This document shows, one piece after another, positions 1 to 11,600 of a stretch of DNA of 64,000 bases. Below the pieces are notes generated by a model. It did no database searches. It saw only the letters and a program-made list of their open reading frames with translations, and was not told the origin of the DNA. Origin of the DNA: Ctena decussata (Eukaryota; Mollusca; Bivalvia; Lucinida; Lucinidae). Location of the stretch: positions 116,291,842-116,355,841 of the forward strand of contig OZ022500.1 of the NCBI GenBank assembly GCA_963989385.1. The letters run 5' to 3'. The first letter of the stretch is position 1. Every line of letters begins with the position of its first letter. The position numbers and the translations under genes are program-made.

Positions 1-172
1 ATGAAGAGAATCTGATATAAGGTTACAGAAATATGAGCAATTACAAAAGGTTTAACGCAAAACTTTGACGTAAAGTTGACGATCGGACGGACGGAAGGAC
101 GGACTAACGGATGAACAGACGGAATGACAAAAACTATATACCCCCTGACATACTTCGTATGTCGGGGGTATA
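1..172 (+). mobile_element. 3' end of a HINE/pearl-like element
   Basis: A GGAC/GGAA-rich tract (about 80-125) is followed by a TATACCCCC-type stem, a TTCG-containing turn and the complementary GGGGGTATA. This is the same terminal module as in the element ending near 21937. The 5' part lies outside the window. The family label is inference from architecture. Confidence 0.6.
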
Positions 173-179
173 ACAAGGC

Positions 180-395
180 ATATGTGCTCAAGGACAACTC
201 AGATCAGCCCAGGCATCTGCCAGGACTGACCAGAGTCATCACTGTACCCTAAAAGAGTAGCTAAGGGTCTAAGCTACCTCCATGCCAACAATGACGACTC
301 TGATTAGACACGGCAACTGTCCAAGCTGACCTGAGTCTGCTGGGCGCACATGCCACTTTGTTGGTTTTGTCATGTTGCTGCTCAAATATGACTGA
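180..395. mobile_element. Palindromic MITE, family H3
   Basis: The two halves are imperfect inverted copies: the left half has an AGATCAGCCCAGGCAT-like block, and the right half has its complement followed by GGGCGCACATGCCACTTTG. Related copies lie near 15465-15690, 51600-51690 and 62250-62475. Confidence 0.6.
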
Positions 396-687
396 ATACA
401 AGTCATTGTGAAGAAGCAAACACTAACATACCTGAGCGCCAAACCCTGAAACAGAAAGTACAAGAATTTAGAAGTAGTAAAACTTGTGGTATGTTGTGGT
501 CCTTCATTATAAAGTTATTGCTGAAGATTCCTCATGAGGGACCACAACCGAAATTTATAGACTAACAGAACTAAGAAATGTCAGCAGCTATTTGGTGGAA
601 CTTGAGCAATGATTTTGAGTGGCAAATAAAGCTCCTTACAAAGGTGGACATTGATTATAATTCTTGGATAAAACATTTCTGTTTCCT

Positions 688-846
688 CTATAAAACCTTA
701 TGTTGCAGCCCCTTCTTACAATCACCTCTTACAGCAGTATTAAAGGGTATGGACACAACATGTTCTTCCGCTATTTTTGCAAAAGAAAAAGCTTTTTTGA
801 CTTCCTGTTTGCTTCCTAAGGCATCAAAACCCTTCTTGAAGAGATG
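688..846 (-). pseudogene. Possible coding relic, unrecognised
   Basis: On the minus strand a 52-codon frame ends at TAG (688-690) and is preceded by an in-frame TGA at 847-849. It reads like real protein (a KKGFDALGSKQEVKKAF stretch, then AKIAEEHVVSIPF and a Lys-rich end) rather than repeat. There is no start codon and no convincing acceptor, and its phase does not fit the RNA-binding gene to its right. I do not recognise the family. It could be a transposon relic or an exon of an unseen gene. Just left of it, at about 480-560, is a small hairpin repeat. Confidence 0.25.
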
Positions 847-892
847 TCAGATCTTATAGGTAAAAATTTGCCTTTAGGAGTAGTGAGTGAGT

Positions 893-1010
893 GAACTCGA
901 GTTTAACGTCCCACCACCACCGAGGTCATATGGAGACGGGACCTCGGTTTAACGTCTCATCCGAAAGACCGGAGAAGCGGGGACCTTTAGGAGTAAGTTT
1001 GAAGATCCTG
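893..1010 (-). mobile_element. Truncated tRNA-headed SINE (family S1)
   Basis: Minus-strand body of the SINE that is intact at 58668-58827: it has the GTGAGTGAGTGAACTC end, the CATATGGAGACGGG block and the start of the tRNA-like head near GAAAGACCGGAGAAGC. The rest of the tRNA head is missing. Confidence 0.65.
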
Positions 1011-1100
1011 TCGAAAATGAAGATGCTGTGCCCGGGAAAGAATTTTCCCTATTATGATGACCTTCTGTTACCATGGTAACAAGTTCTAACCCATCTGCAA

Positions 1101-4100
1101 ACAAGAGGGCCATGGTGGCCCTGAATCGCTCACCTAAGCATTAATCAGTTCACTGGCTCTGGTGAAGATTTATAAGAGTTTTTACCATACATGGGAATGG
1201 CGGCCACCTTGGTCATGTGACCAAGATCATTTGAAGAACTTTCAATCCTTTGACCCATGTGCAGGCTCCATATGAAATTTGATCTGCCCAGTGGTTTCAG
1301 AGATGTTTGAAAATGTTTATGGATGGATGAAAGAGGCAGCTAACACCAATACTGTAAGGCTCGATCAGGTGAGCTGAAAATGGCAGAGTCGCTTCTCCGA
1401 AAAGTTCCCGTTCATGTTGAGTTCCTTTGATGGATTTCAACTAGACTTAACTAGGCAAACACAGATGATAGAATGGTAGCATCATTATCTCACTGTGGTG
1501 AAACTAATGTATTCCAAGGAGTTTGTGGCTGGCATCATTGCAATGTTAGTTCTGATTCTTGCAACATAACTTAATTTAAATTTGACATAGTGACCTAGCT
1601 TTTGACCCGACATGACCCAGTTTCAAACCGGATATTGTAAGAATAAACATTCTGACAAAGTTTCATTGAGATTTGATCAAAACTGTGCCCTCTGGAGCGT
1701 ATACAAGGTCGTTCTTATATTTGACCTAGTGACCTAGTTTTTGATCCGACACAAACCATTCTGACAGAGTTTCATGAAGATTGGATCAAAACTGTGCCCT
1801 CTAGGGTGTACACAAAGTTTTTCTTAGATTTGACCTAGTGACCTAGTTTCTGATCTGACGTGACTCAGTTTCATAAGGGGCATATATATATGGACAATAA
1901 ACATTTTGACATAGTTTCATGAAGATTGGATCAAAACTGTTCCTTCTAGTGCGTACACGAGGTTTTTCTAAGATTTGACCAAGTGACCTAGTTTTTGACC
2001 TGACATGACCTACTTTCAAACTTGGCCTAGAGTTTATGGAGATAAACATTCTGATAAAGTTTCATAAAGATTGGATCAAAACTGTGTCCTCTAGAGCATA
2101 CAAACGGTTTTTCTATGATTTGACCAAGTGACCTAGTTTTTGACCCTACATGACCCAGTTTCAAATTTGTCCTTCATATTATGAGGATAAACATTCTGAT
2201 AAAGTTTCATGAACTTTGGATCGAAACTGTGCCTTCTACAGCGTACACAAGGTTTTTCTAAGATTTGACCTAGTGACCTAGTTTTTGACCCGACATGACC
2301 CAATTTCAAACTTGGCCTAGAGTTTATGGAGATAAACATTCTGACAATGTTTTATACAGATTGGATCAAAACTGTGTCCTCTAGAGCGTACACAATGTTT
2401 TTCTATGATTTGACCTAGTGACCTAGTTTTTGACCCAACATGACCCAGTTTCGTACTTGTCCTAGATATTATAAAGATAAACATTCTGACTAAGTTTCAT
2501 GAACTTTGGATGAAAACTGTGCCTTCTAGAGCGTACACAAGGTTTTTCTAAGATTTGACCTAGTGACCTAGTTTTTGACCAAACATGACCCAGTTTCGTA
2601 CTTGTCCTAGATATTATAAAGATAAACATTCTGACAAAGTTTCATGAACTTTGGATGAAAACTGTGCCTTCTAGAGTGTTCTCAAGGTTTTTCTAAGATT
2701 TGACCTAGTGACCTAGTTTTTGACCCGACATGACCCAGTTTCGAACTTGGCCTAGAGTTTCTGGAGATAAACACTCTGACAATGTTTTATAAAGATTGGA
2801 TCAAAACTGTGTCCTCTAGAGCGTACACAATGTTTTTCTATGATTTGACCTAGTGACCTAGGTTTTGACCCAACATGACCCAGTTTCGTACTTGTCCTAG
2901 ATATTATAAAGATAAACATTCTGACAAAGTTTCATAAACTTTGGATGAAAACTGTGCCTTCTAGAGTGTACACAAGGTTTTTCTAAGATTTAACCTAGTG
3001 ACCTAGTTTTTGACCCTACATGACCCAGTTTCAAACTTGGCCTAGAGTTTATGGAGATATATATTCTGACAATGTTTCATATAGATTGGATCAAACTGTG
3101 TCCTCTAGAGTGTACACAAAGTTTTTCTATGATTTGACCTAGTGACCTAGTTTTTGACCCTACGAGACCCAGTTTCAATCTTGTCCTAGATATTATGAGG
3201 ATAAACATTCTGACTAAGTTTCATGAACTTTGGTTGAAAACTGTGCCTTCTAGAGCGTACACAATGTTTTTCTAAGATTTGACCTAGTGACCTAGTTTTT
3301 GACCCGACCCAACGTGACCCAGTTTCGAACTTGTCCTAGATATTATAAAGATAAACATTCTGACAAAGTTTCATGAACTTTGGATGAAAAACTGTGCCTT
3401 CTAGAGTGTACTCAAGGTTTTTCTAAGATTTGACCTAGTGACCTAGTTTTTGACCCGACATGACCCAGTTTCGAACTTGGCCTAGAGTTTATGGAGATAA
3501 ACATTCTGACAAAGTTTCATGAACTTTGGATGAAAACTGTGCCTTCTAGAGTGTACACAAGGTTTTTCTAAGATTTGACCTAGTGACCTAGTTTTGACCC
3601 TACATGACCGAGTTTCAAACTTGGCCTAGAGTTTATGGAGATATATATTCTGACAATGTTTCATATAGATTGGATCAAAACTGTGTCCTCTAGAGCATAC
3701 ACAAGGTTTTTCTATGATTTGACCTAGTGACCTAGCTTTTGACCCGACGTGACCCAGTTTCAAAGTTGTCCTAGATATTATGAGGATAAACATTCTGGCT
3801 AAGTTTCATGAACTTTGGTCAAAAACTGTGCCTTCTAGAGCGTACACAAGGTTTTTCTAAGATTTGACCTAGTGACCTAGTTTTTGACCCGACGTGACCC
3901 AGTTTCGAACTTGTCCCTGATATTATAAAGACATGAACTTTGGTCAAAAACTGTGCCTTCTAGAGCGTACACAAGGTTTTTCTAAGATTTGACCTAGTGA
4001 CCTAGTTTTTGACCCTACGAGACCCAGTTTCAATCTTGTCCTAGATATTATGAGGATAAACATTCTGACTAAGTTTCATGAACTTTGGTTGAAAACTGTG

Positions 4101-5102
4101 CCTTCTAGAGCGTACACAATGTTTTTCTAAGATTTGACCTAGTGACCTAGTTTTTGACCAGACCCAACATGACCCAGTTTCGTACTTGTCCTAGATATTA
4201 TAAAGATAAACATTCTGACTAAGTTTCATGAACTTTGGATGAAAACTGTGCCTTCTAGAGCGTACACAAGGTTTTTCTAAGATTTGACCTAGTGACCTAG
4301 TTTTTGACCCGACATGACCCAGTTTTGAACTTATCCTAGATATTATAAAGATAAACATTCTGACAAAGTTTCATGAACTTTGGATGAAAACTGTGCCTTC
4401 TAGAGTGTACACAAGGTTTTTCTAAGATTTGACCTAGTGACCTAGTTTTTGACCCGACATGACCCAGTTTCGAACTTGGCCTAGAGTTTATGGAGATATA
4501 TATTCTGACAACGTTTCATATAGATTGGATCAAAACTGTGTCCTCTAGAGCGTACACAAGGTTTTTCTAAGATTTGACCTAGTGACCTAGTTTTTGACCC
4601 GACGTGACCCAGTTTTGAACTTGTCCTAGATATTATAAAGATAAACATTCTGACTAAGTTTCATGAACTTTGGATGAAAACTGTGCCTTCTAGAGCGTAC
4701 ACAAGGTTTTTCTAAGATTTGACCTAGTGACCTAGTTTTTGACCCGACGTGACCCAGTTTCGAACTTGTCCCTGATATTATAAAGATAAACATTCTGACA
4801 AAGTTTCATGAACTTTGGATGAAAACTGTGCCTTCTAGAGTGTACACAAGGTTTTTCTAAGATTTGACCTAGTGACCTAGTTTTTGACCCGACATGACCC
4901 AGTTTCGAACTTGGCCTAGATTTTATGGAGATAAACATTCTGACAAAGTTTCAGAAAGATTGGATCAAAACTGTGCCCGCTAGAGTGTACACAAGCAAAA
5001 GTTGACGGACGGATGGACGTCCGGACGTACGACGGACGACGGACATCAGGGTATCCCAAAAGCTCACCCTGAGCACTTCGTGCTCAGGCGAGCTAAAAAA
5101 AA
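1101..5102 (+). mobile_element. HINE/pearl-like element with large tandem array
   Basis: The 5' end reads ACAAGAG, then the perfect hairpin GGGCCATGGTGGCCC (1107-1121), then TCGCTCACCT. The body begins with a block (about 1150-1340) also found in the element at 22301, followed by a 145-bp array. The 3' end has a GGAC-rich tract (about 5000-5045), a stem-loop at 5061-5094 whose right arm is CTCAGGCGAGCT, and an A-run. No protein is encoded; short minus-strand frames of 68 codons recur only because the array is periodic. Confidence 0.6.
1575..4960 (+). repeat. 145-bp tandem array, about 24 units
   Basis: The phrase TGACCTAGTGACCTAG recurs about every 145 bp. Two unit subtypes are mixed: one contains GTTTATGGAGATAAACATTC with GTGTCCTCTAGAG, the other ATTATAAAGATAAACATTC with GTGCCTTCTAGAG. 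They often alternate, which indicates amplification of dimers. Some units are shortened (for example 3935-3990). About twenty units keep the exact direct repeat discussed in the findings. Confidence 0.9.
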
Positions 5103-5344
5103 TGTCGTGTTGTAAATCCCCACCCCTACAGTACACCTTAAACTCCATCTGACTGCCTGACATGTCTAATAAAAATTCATTTGTCTCCTAAAGATATCTA
5201 AACTTTCAAGAACTTTTTAATCATATTACCAGATTTGTTCCTATTAATTCTCGCTGACTTTGAGAACTCTGCCTTCACAATGCTTAACACATTTAATCAA
5301 GACTGGCCAACTGGCTTTGGAGATATTTTTGTTTTACGCTCTAG

Positions 5345-5422
5345 ACAGACGACCAGCAGACGGACAATGGACCATTGCTTTACTGAAGCTTACCATGTGA
5401 GCCTTCGGCTTAGGTGAGCTAA
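5345..5422 (+). mobile_element. 3' end of a HINE/pearl-like element
   Basis: A GGAC/CAGACGG tract is followed by a stem-loop, AGCTTACCATGTGAGCC against GGCTTAGGTGAGCT. This is the same terminal module as elsewhere. It ends about 28 bp from the last recognised exon of the minus-strand gene. The 240 bp to its left (5103-5345) show no gene. Confidence 0.55.
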
Positions 5423-5450
5423 GTTCAAATCTTAAGCACTGATAACTTAC

Positions 5451-5642
5451 CCATTCCACCTCTGCCCATGTCCATAAGACTCATTGGTCCAGATCCCATC
5501 AATGGACCTCTCATGCCCATTCCGCCCATACTAGCAGGCCGACCTGACTGGGGGCGGTTTTGTCCACGCCCACCACCACGCTGGGCTCCTCCTCTTCCTT
5601 TATCAGGTGTTGATTTTGGGCGTGGCTTATGACCAAAACTGT
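5451..5642 (-). CDS. RNA-binding gene, coding exon 7 (RG/GM-rich tail)
   Basis: 192 nt after CTTGCAG. It begins SFGHKPRPKSTPDKGRGG, continues with an RGGGRG segment and then MGGMGMRGPLMGSGP and MGRGGM. Low-complexity tails of this type follow RRMs in many nuclear RNA-binding proteins. Confidence 0.8.
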
Positions 5643-8600
5643 CTGCAAGATACACAATAACAGAGCTCCAGATAAGGATGGGAACTGAGGACAATTCTGA
5701 CACATTTTTTCAATTTCTCCACAAAAACTATGTTGTGACCCCTCAAAACAACCATCTCTACCACTATCTCTTTGACTCTCTCCAAGACTGTTCAAATGAG
5801 GGGTCACAACTTATGTTTCAATGGAGAAATATGGAAAATTATCCCTACATTATTCCTTTTCATCTGGAGCACAGCAACTACACTTTAAGAAGCCTGGCCA
5901 TGCAAGATCAACAAAATATTTCAGAACTGATAAGGTGGGACGTTGATGACATCCCTGAAATTGTTCCCCATAAAAATCTATGTTATGGCCCTCCTCAAAC
6001 ACATCCAGTGGAGATAGTCCTCACAAGTGGCCACAACAGATGTTTATGGAGCACAAACTGAAATCATCGTAAGATTATTTTCAGACTATGACCTTATCAG
6101 TGCTCCAAATAAGACGGGGTAACAAGGATAATTTTGGAATAATTTTCCATATTTCTCCATTAGAATGAACATAGTGACCCCTCATTAGATTTTAGAATGG
6201 TCTTGGCAAAATGGACATATTGAGGTGTCACAACGTATGTTTTGGCTGAGAAATAAGAGTCAGTCAGTCTCAAAATTATCCTTAAAACCCAACTTTATCT
6301 AGAGCTCTGCCTTAATTGGAGCCAAGTGATTTTTACAATCAGGACCCAGTTCTTCAAACCTTACATCGTTAGCTACCAACACGTTAAATGAAAAAGACTG
6401 TTCCTCCAGAGCAAATTTCGTAGTTGTAGGAAATCTCCTTCATAGAAATTAAGCCTTAGCAACAGCATAGCAACGACTTAAGTACTTTTATAAATAAGAC
6501 CCCTGGTGTACATATTGACAGTGGACCAAAACACTCCAGATGCATGGATAGAATATGTAACCACTATGCCCCAACTCCAGCAAAGTACAACAGTATGACA
6601 AAAGTAAATAATCTTACCCCATGGAGGATTTTTGGTAGCTTTAACTTTTTCACCATCCAGTTCAAACTCTTTGTTCTCTTTCAGTATTTCCTCAGCAATC
6701 TCAGTGGACTCAAACTCAACTTGACCATACCTATAGAAAAGAATAAACTTGGCTGAAGGCAAGCTAAATAATATTTTGCAAGATTTAGAAAGAAAAACTT
6801 GGTGAACTTTTCAGCACTAAAACCTAATTCAGTTCTTTTCCCTCCCCCTATATGAACTGGAAAAATGTCATAAAGTATACAACCTCGGTGGGCTGTCATT
6901 AATAATCACAGTATTGATATATCTACAACATTTTGCTATCAATCAAATATCCATATACACTGAACAAGTATTGATACATATCCTCATGTCCGTCCAGTTA
7001 TCGAATATCTCAGGCATTTTATTTGAAGTTACCATGAGAACAAGGTTGCCTCGGGAATATGGTGCCAAATATAAATCTATTAAATGGTGTTAGATATATG
7101 AATTGCAATCAGATTTATGAATTGCAATCACTGGGCCATGAAATATGTTTAATTAACCTACATATAATGTGAGCTCATTCACAGTCAGACTGGTCCACTA
7201 TCCCAAATATAATGTATTCACAAGCATATAGCACATCTACAAAATGATGCCTAAGATATGATGATAAGACATATCACTGAACCATGAAATAATGGAGACT
7301 GCAGAAAGACACACCATCTCAATATACAGATACAAGGCCAAATCACTTGACATGGGCCACTGGAAATTTCCAGCACTGAATGTAAGCTGAGAACTGCTAT
7401 ACTGCTCTTACCATTTTTCCTTTTCTTTATTTTCATGAACAGTGACCTCACTTGATTCTGGAAACTTCTCTTTCAAGAGCTCTACCCCAGAGTCCTTATC
7501 AACAAACTGAATGAAGATACTTCTCTTCCGAGCCTCAGCTGTAATATTTAAGATATTAAAACTATTACTTATTACTCTCTCTCTCTCTACAAATAGTTTC
7601 CCTCTCTCAAACCATTTATTTTGCCACCTCTGCTGGCTAGTTTTTAATGGCTTCATGCATGTGTATAGCCTTAGAACAGTTGCGGTTTAACTGTTAGCAC
7701 CTGTGGGGGCAAAACTTAGAAACCTTGACTGCCTTAGAAAGCTTCAATTACTTGGACCATTTCCTGGATGCTTAATGAAAATCCCTAACTACTCTGATTT
7801 TATAGATTTGTTTTCTTGATTTTTAAATTATTTTGCCAACTGGCAGGGGCGAGAAATTCAGCTGGACAAAATTCCGCTTTTATCAGAAAGCTTTTGTTCA
7901 CTCAATCATTTCTATGATGTGTCACAAGGATGTTCCTAGTAGTGACGCCAAAATGGCACTGTTTTTTTACATTGATTGGGTTTACAACTCAGTCCGAAAT
8001 TACTGAAATTTGCCCATTAAAAATCTCAAGCTTCAAATTCTTGATACATAGGCATGTGCAAAATTTCAAAGAAATCTGTAATAAAATACTCAAGTTATCA
8101 ACATCGAAGTGTGGATGGACAGATGTATATATACAGCCGGCATGTAAATATAATATTCTGCCACAGTCTAGTGAGTGGCAGGGTCTAAAAACAGCAAATC
8201 AAGATGGCTCATGAAAAGAGTGCAAATTTAGATGTCTCAAGAGCAGGGGCAATCTGGATTTGCACTCTTTTCTGTGCAGTTTATCTTTTTAATCTTTAAA
8301 AATAAACAGTCTGAACTCAGTGGCACTGCAATGACAGAAAAGTTACTAACCAAGCTTTTTGGCCTTTTCGATCCTCTTCTCCTTTTGTTCCTGCATCTTC
8401 TTCTTAATTTCTATATAAAAAGAAAAAGAAAGTACATGTAAAACATTTGTCTTACAGAGCTCAGACATAAACTTGAATTACTCTAGATACTTGGATCCCT
8501 AATGAGTCACTAAAAATTATTACCTTATGTACTTTAGTATTGGGACACCTAAAATAAATAATTTTCCATTTGTTCCAAATGAAAAATTATTAATTTTTGG

Positions 8601-11600
8601 TGTCCTAAAATTTAGGCACATTACATTATTCTTAAATTTGAAAGAGTTTTATGTGTCTGCTGGGGCTATATATATGCCTGACAATACAGGCAGACTGGAA
8701 AACTATGCAGCCCCCAAGTCTGACTGTTCTTAAAGATTGTCTCCCTCGTTTATTTCATGTTTTCAGAAACAAATATTTTAACAAAATTTCGTTAGACAAA
8801 ATGTAATAGTCTCATAATTAGCCATAAAAGTTTTGAGAAAATGCATGTTTATCCGATAAATGTGGAATGAAAAATAATCTTCGAATTAAAATGCAAATTA
8901 CCTATTTCCTCACGGCCTGTAAGAATATCGATTTTGACCATGTGTGTCATGTGATCTTGTACAGGTATTTTTCTTATTCGTGCACCTGATTGTGACGTTT
9001 GAATAAATTATATTTGTCCAATAATGCGATTTCAACCGCGGTCCGTAATTGTATAAAAATTTATCTCATTTTTTGTTTAAAGTCACTTTTATCAAATATT
9101 ATTATCTAAACTCTAATTCAAATGTAAAGTTAGACCATGTCGGAGGTATTGCATGATATATTTCATCAAATCATTTTTGTTATTATTATAAAGGGAGTAA
9201 ATCTTATAGTCTACTACAGAAATTCGAGCGAAATTAAGTTTACATATCATGATGATGTGCCACACTATTCAGCAGTTTAAAACTGTCTAATATTTAAAGC
9301 ATTGATATGAATTCCTCACCACCGGGAGCTATTCTTAAAATGCTTGGTTCATTCAAACTGACTCCCATAATGCCTCAGAAAACCATCTTCCATATTTTAT
9401 TATGACTCCCCTGTCGACATGCCATGCTCCTTCATGGACCATATAACTTGAATGTTGTTACATTAAACTAAGCAACAGTGACTAGTAGAAAATGGCAGAC
9501 TTGCAAAGACTTGATCATGCAGCTAAAATTGTCATACCCAAGTGGAGTTCACCGGAGTTTAGGTATGAGCAGACTAGCATTACCATCTGTGGCACAATGG
9601 AAACAACAAAAGAAAGCTGAGTATGGTTGCCTGACCTGGGTTCGAGGTTATAAAACTTGAGAATAATCTCAAACTCAAAATAAAGCACACTGATTGGCTG
9701 CTTCCGAGCAGTGCTTGAAAGCAGCCAATCAGTGTGCTTTATTTTACTCAAAATAAAGCACACTGATTCGCTGCTTCCTAGTTTGAGTTCGAGACTGTAC
9801 TCAAGTTTTATAACCTCTGGGCCTGGATGCTTCATGCATGGTGGGTCAGGTTCGACCAGATTATTCTCAAAGGTAAGAATTTGCTGAGAGCAAACCATTT
9901 CCTTCAAGAGCAGTCACCCATCAGATATGCCGCAAATATGGATCTCCCCCAAATGTCTCCACACACCTTCAGACAGGACTGTTTTCAGGGTGTGGTTATT
10001 TCTTACCTTCAATATATGCTACAAATTCTTCTGGGAACTTGACTGACATGTCTCTGTTTCCAATCTGAAGTTTACTCAGCCGTTGATACAACATGAGAAG
10101 GAAACGGTTGGAACGGATTTCAAATGGTAGAGTCACATATCTGAAGTGAAATTTGTAGTACTCTAAATAAGGTGATTTATGTTTTGTTCACAGACTTGGG
10201 GATTGTAGTCCTTTGGACATCATTTTCATACTACACTCCAAGTGTGTAAATTACACATTTTTTTTTACAATCTTTTCTTTCAATACCTGTATTTTAGCCA
10301 ATACTAGATGGTTGTGCAGGGACAACTTGTCGAGCCCACTGTTTGCTTAAGTCACCATTAAGTAAACTGCTTCACTCACTTATTAGAAAGAAGCCTAACA
10401 ATATCATCCGTATACAGCATATTTTTTTTAAAAATTTTCATTAAGGAAAACAAGTAGAACTAATGGCCACGACAAGCTCAATTTATGATAGTTTATCATT
10501 TGACCTTCAAGTGTGACCTTGACCTTGGATCAACCTGAACAAACATTTCTACTCATCAAGGAGAACAATTGTGCCAAATTATTTTGAAATCCATTCATAA
10601 ACGTAGAAGTTATGGTTTGGACACGCTCTACTTATGACAATTTTATCATTTGACCTTGAAGCGTGACGTGACCTTGACCTTGACACTTCTTCTCATCAAG
10701 GAGAACAATTGTGCCAAACTGTTTTGAAATCCATCTGTAAATGTAGTTTATGACCCTGACAGGCTCTATTTATGACTATTTTATCATTTGACCTTCAAGT
10801 GTAACTTTGACTTTGGACCTACCTAAATGATTGTTTCAAATGGCACTTCTATTCATCAAGGAGACAATTGTGCCTAATCATTTTGAAATCCATGCATAAA
10901 TGAACAAGAAATGTTACAGTATGTAACAGATGCCCCTGAAGGCCCCTTAAACTGACCTTTGACCCTGATTGTGACCTTGAACTTGGGCAAGGCAGCCCAA
11001 ATCTTGCAAGCGAGATGCCTTTTTATCATGCTTTACCTTTCTGTGAAGTTTGATGAAATTCACTTCAGCAGTCTCCAGTCAGTTTGGAGATATAATCTGA
11101 CCTATGTGCCCTGATTATGACCCTAACCTTTGGAACAGAAACCTAAATTTTGTTTGTGACATACCATCTCATTATGTATTACCATTTCAGGAAGTTTAAT
11201 ACAGTTTGCTTAAGTAAGTAATTGGGGAGAAACGACCTTTGACCTCAGACTGTGACCTTGAACTTGGGTGTGAAAGCCTATCTCTTGTGTGCGTCTTACC
11301 GTCTCATTAAGCTTCATCTTTCTGTGATGTTTAAGGAAAATTGCTTTGGTACATTTATGAGCAATTGTTGAGACATGATTTGACATATGACCCCAGATTG
11401 TGACCTTGACCTAGGGTTTGGGAATATAAATATTATGTGTGACAAACCTTCTCATTATGCTTTGTATTTCCGTGAAATTTGATAAAATTCAGTTATGTAG
11501 TTTTAAAGTAATCGCAGAGACACTATTTGACCTCTGTGACCTTGACCTTGGGTTTGGGAATATGGATATTATATACTCAACAGCAAAAGAAACGCTTATT

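Noticed and set aside
578..859. 93-codon plus-strand frame
   Set aside because: The minus strand of the same DNA reads more like protein; the plus frame has no recognisable feature.
1843..4938. Recurring 68-codon minus-strand frames with MFISIxSRPSxKxGHV
   Set aside because: They recur because the 145-bp array keeps a frame over part of its unit; no start context, splice sites or family match.
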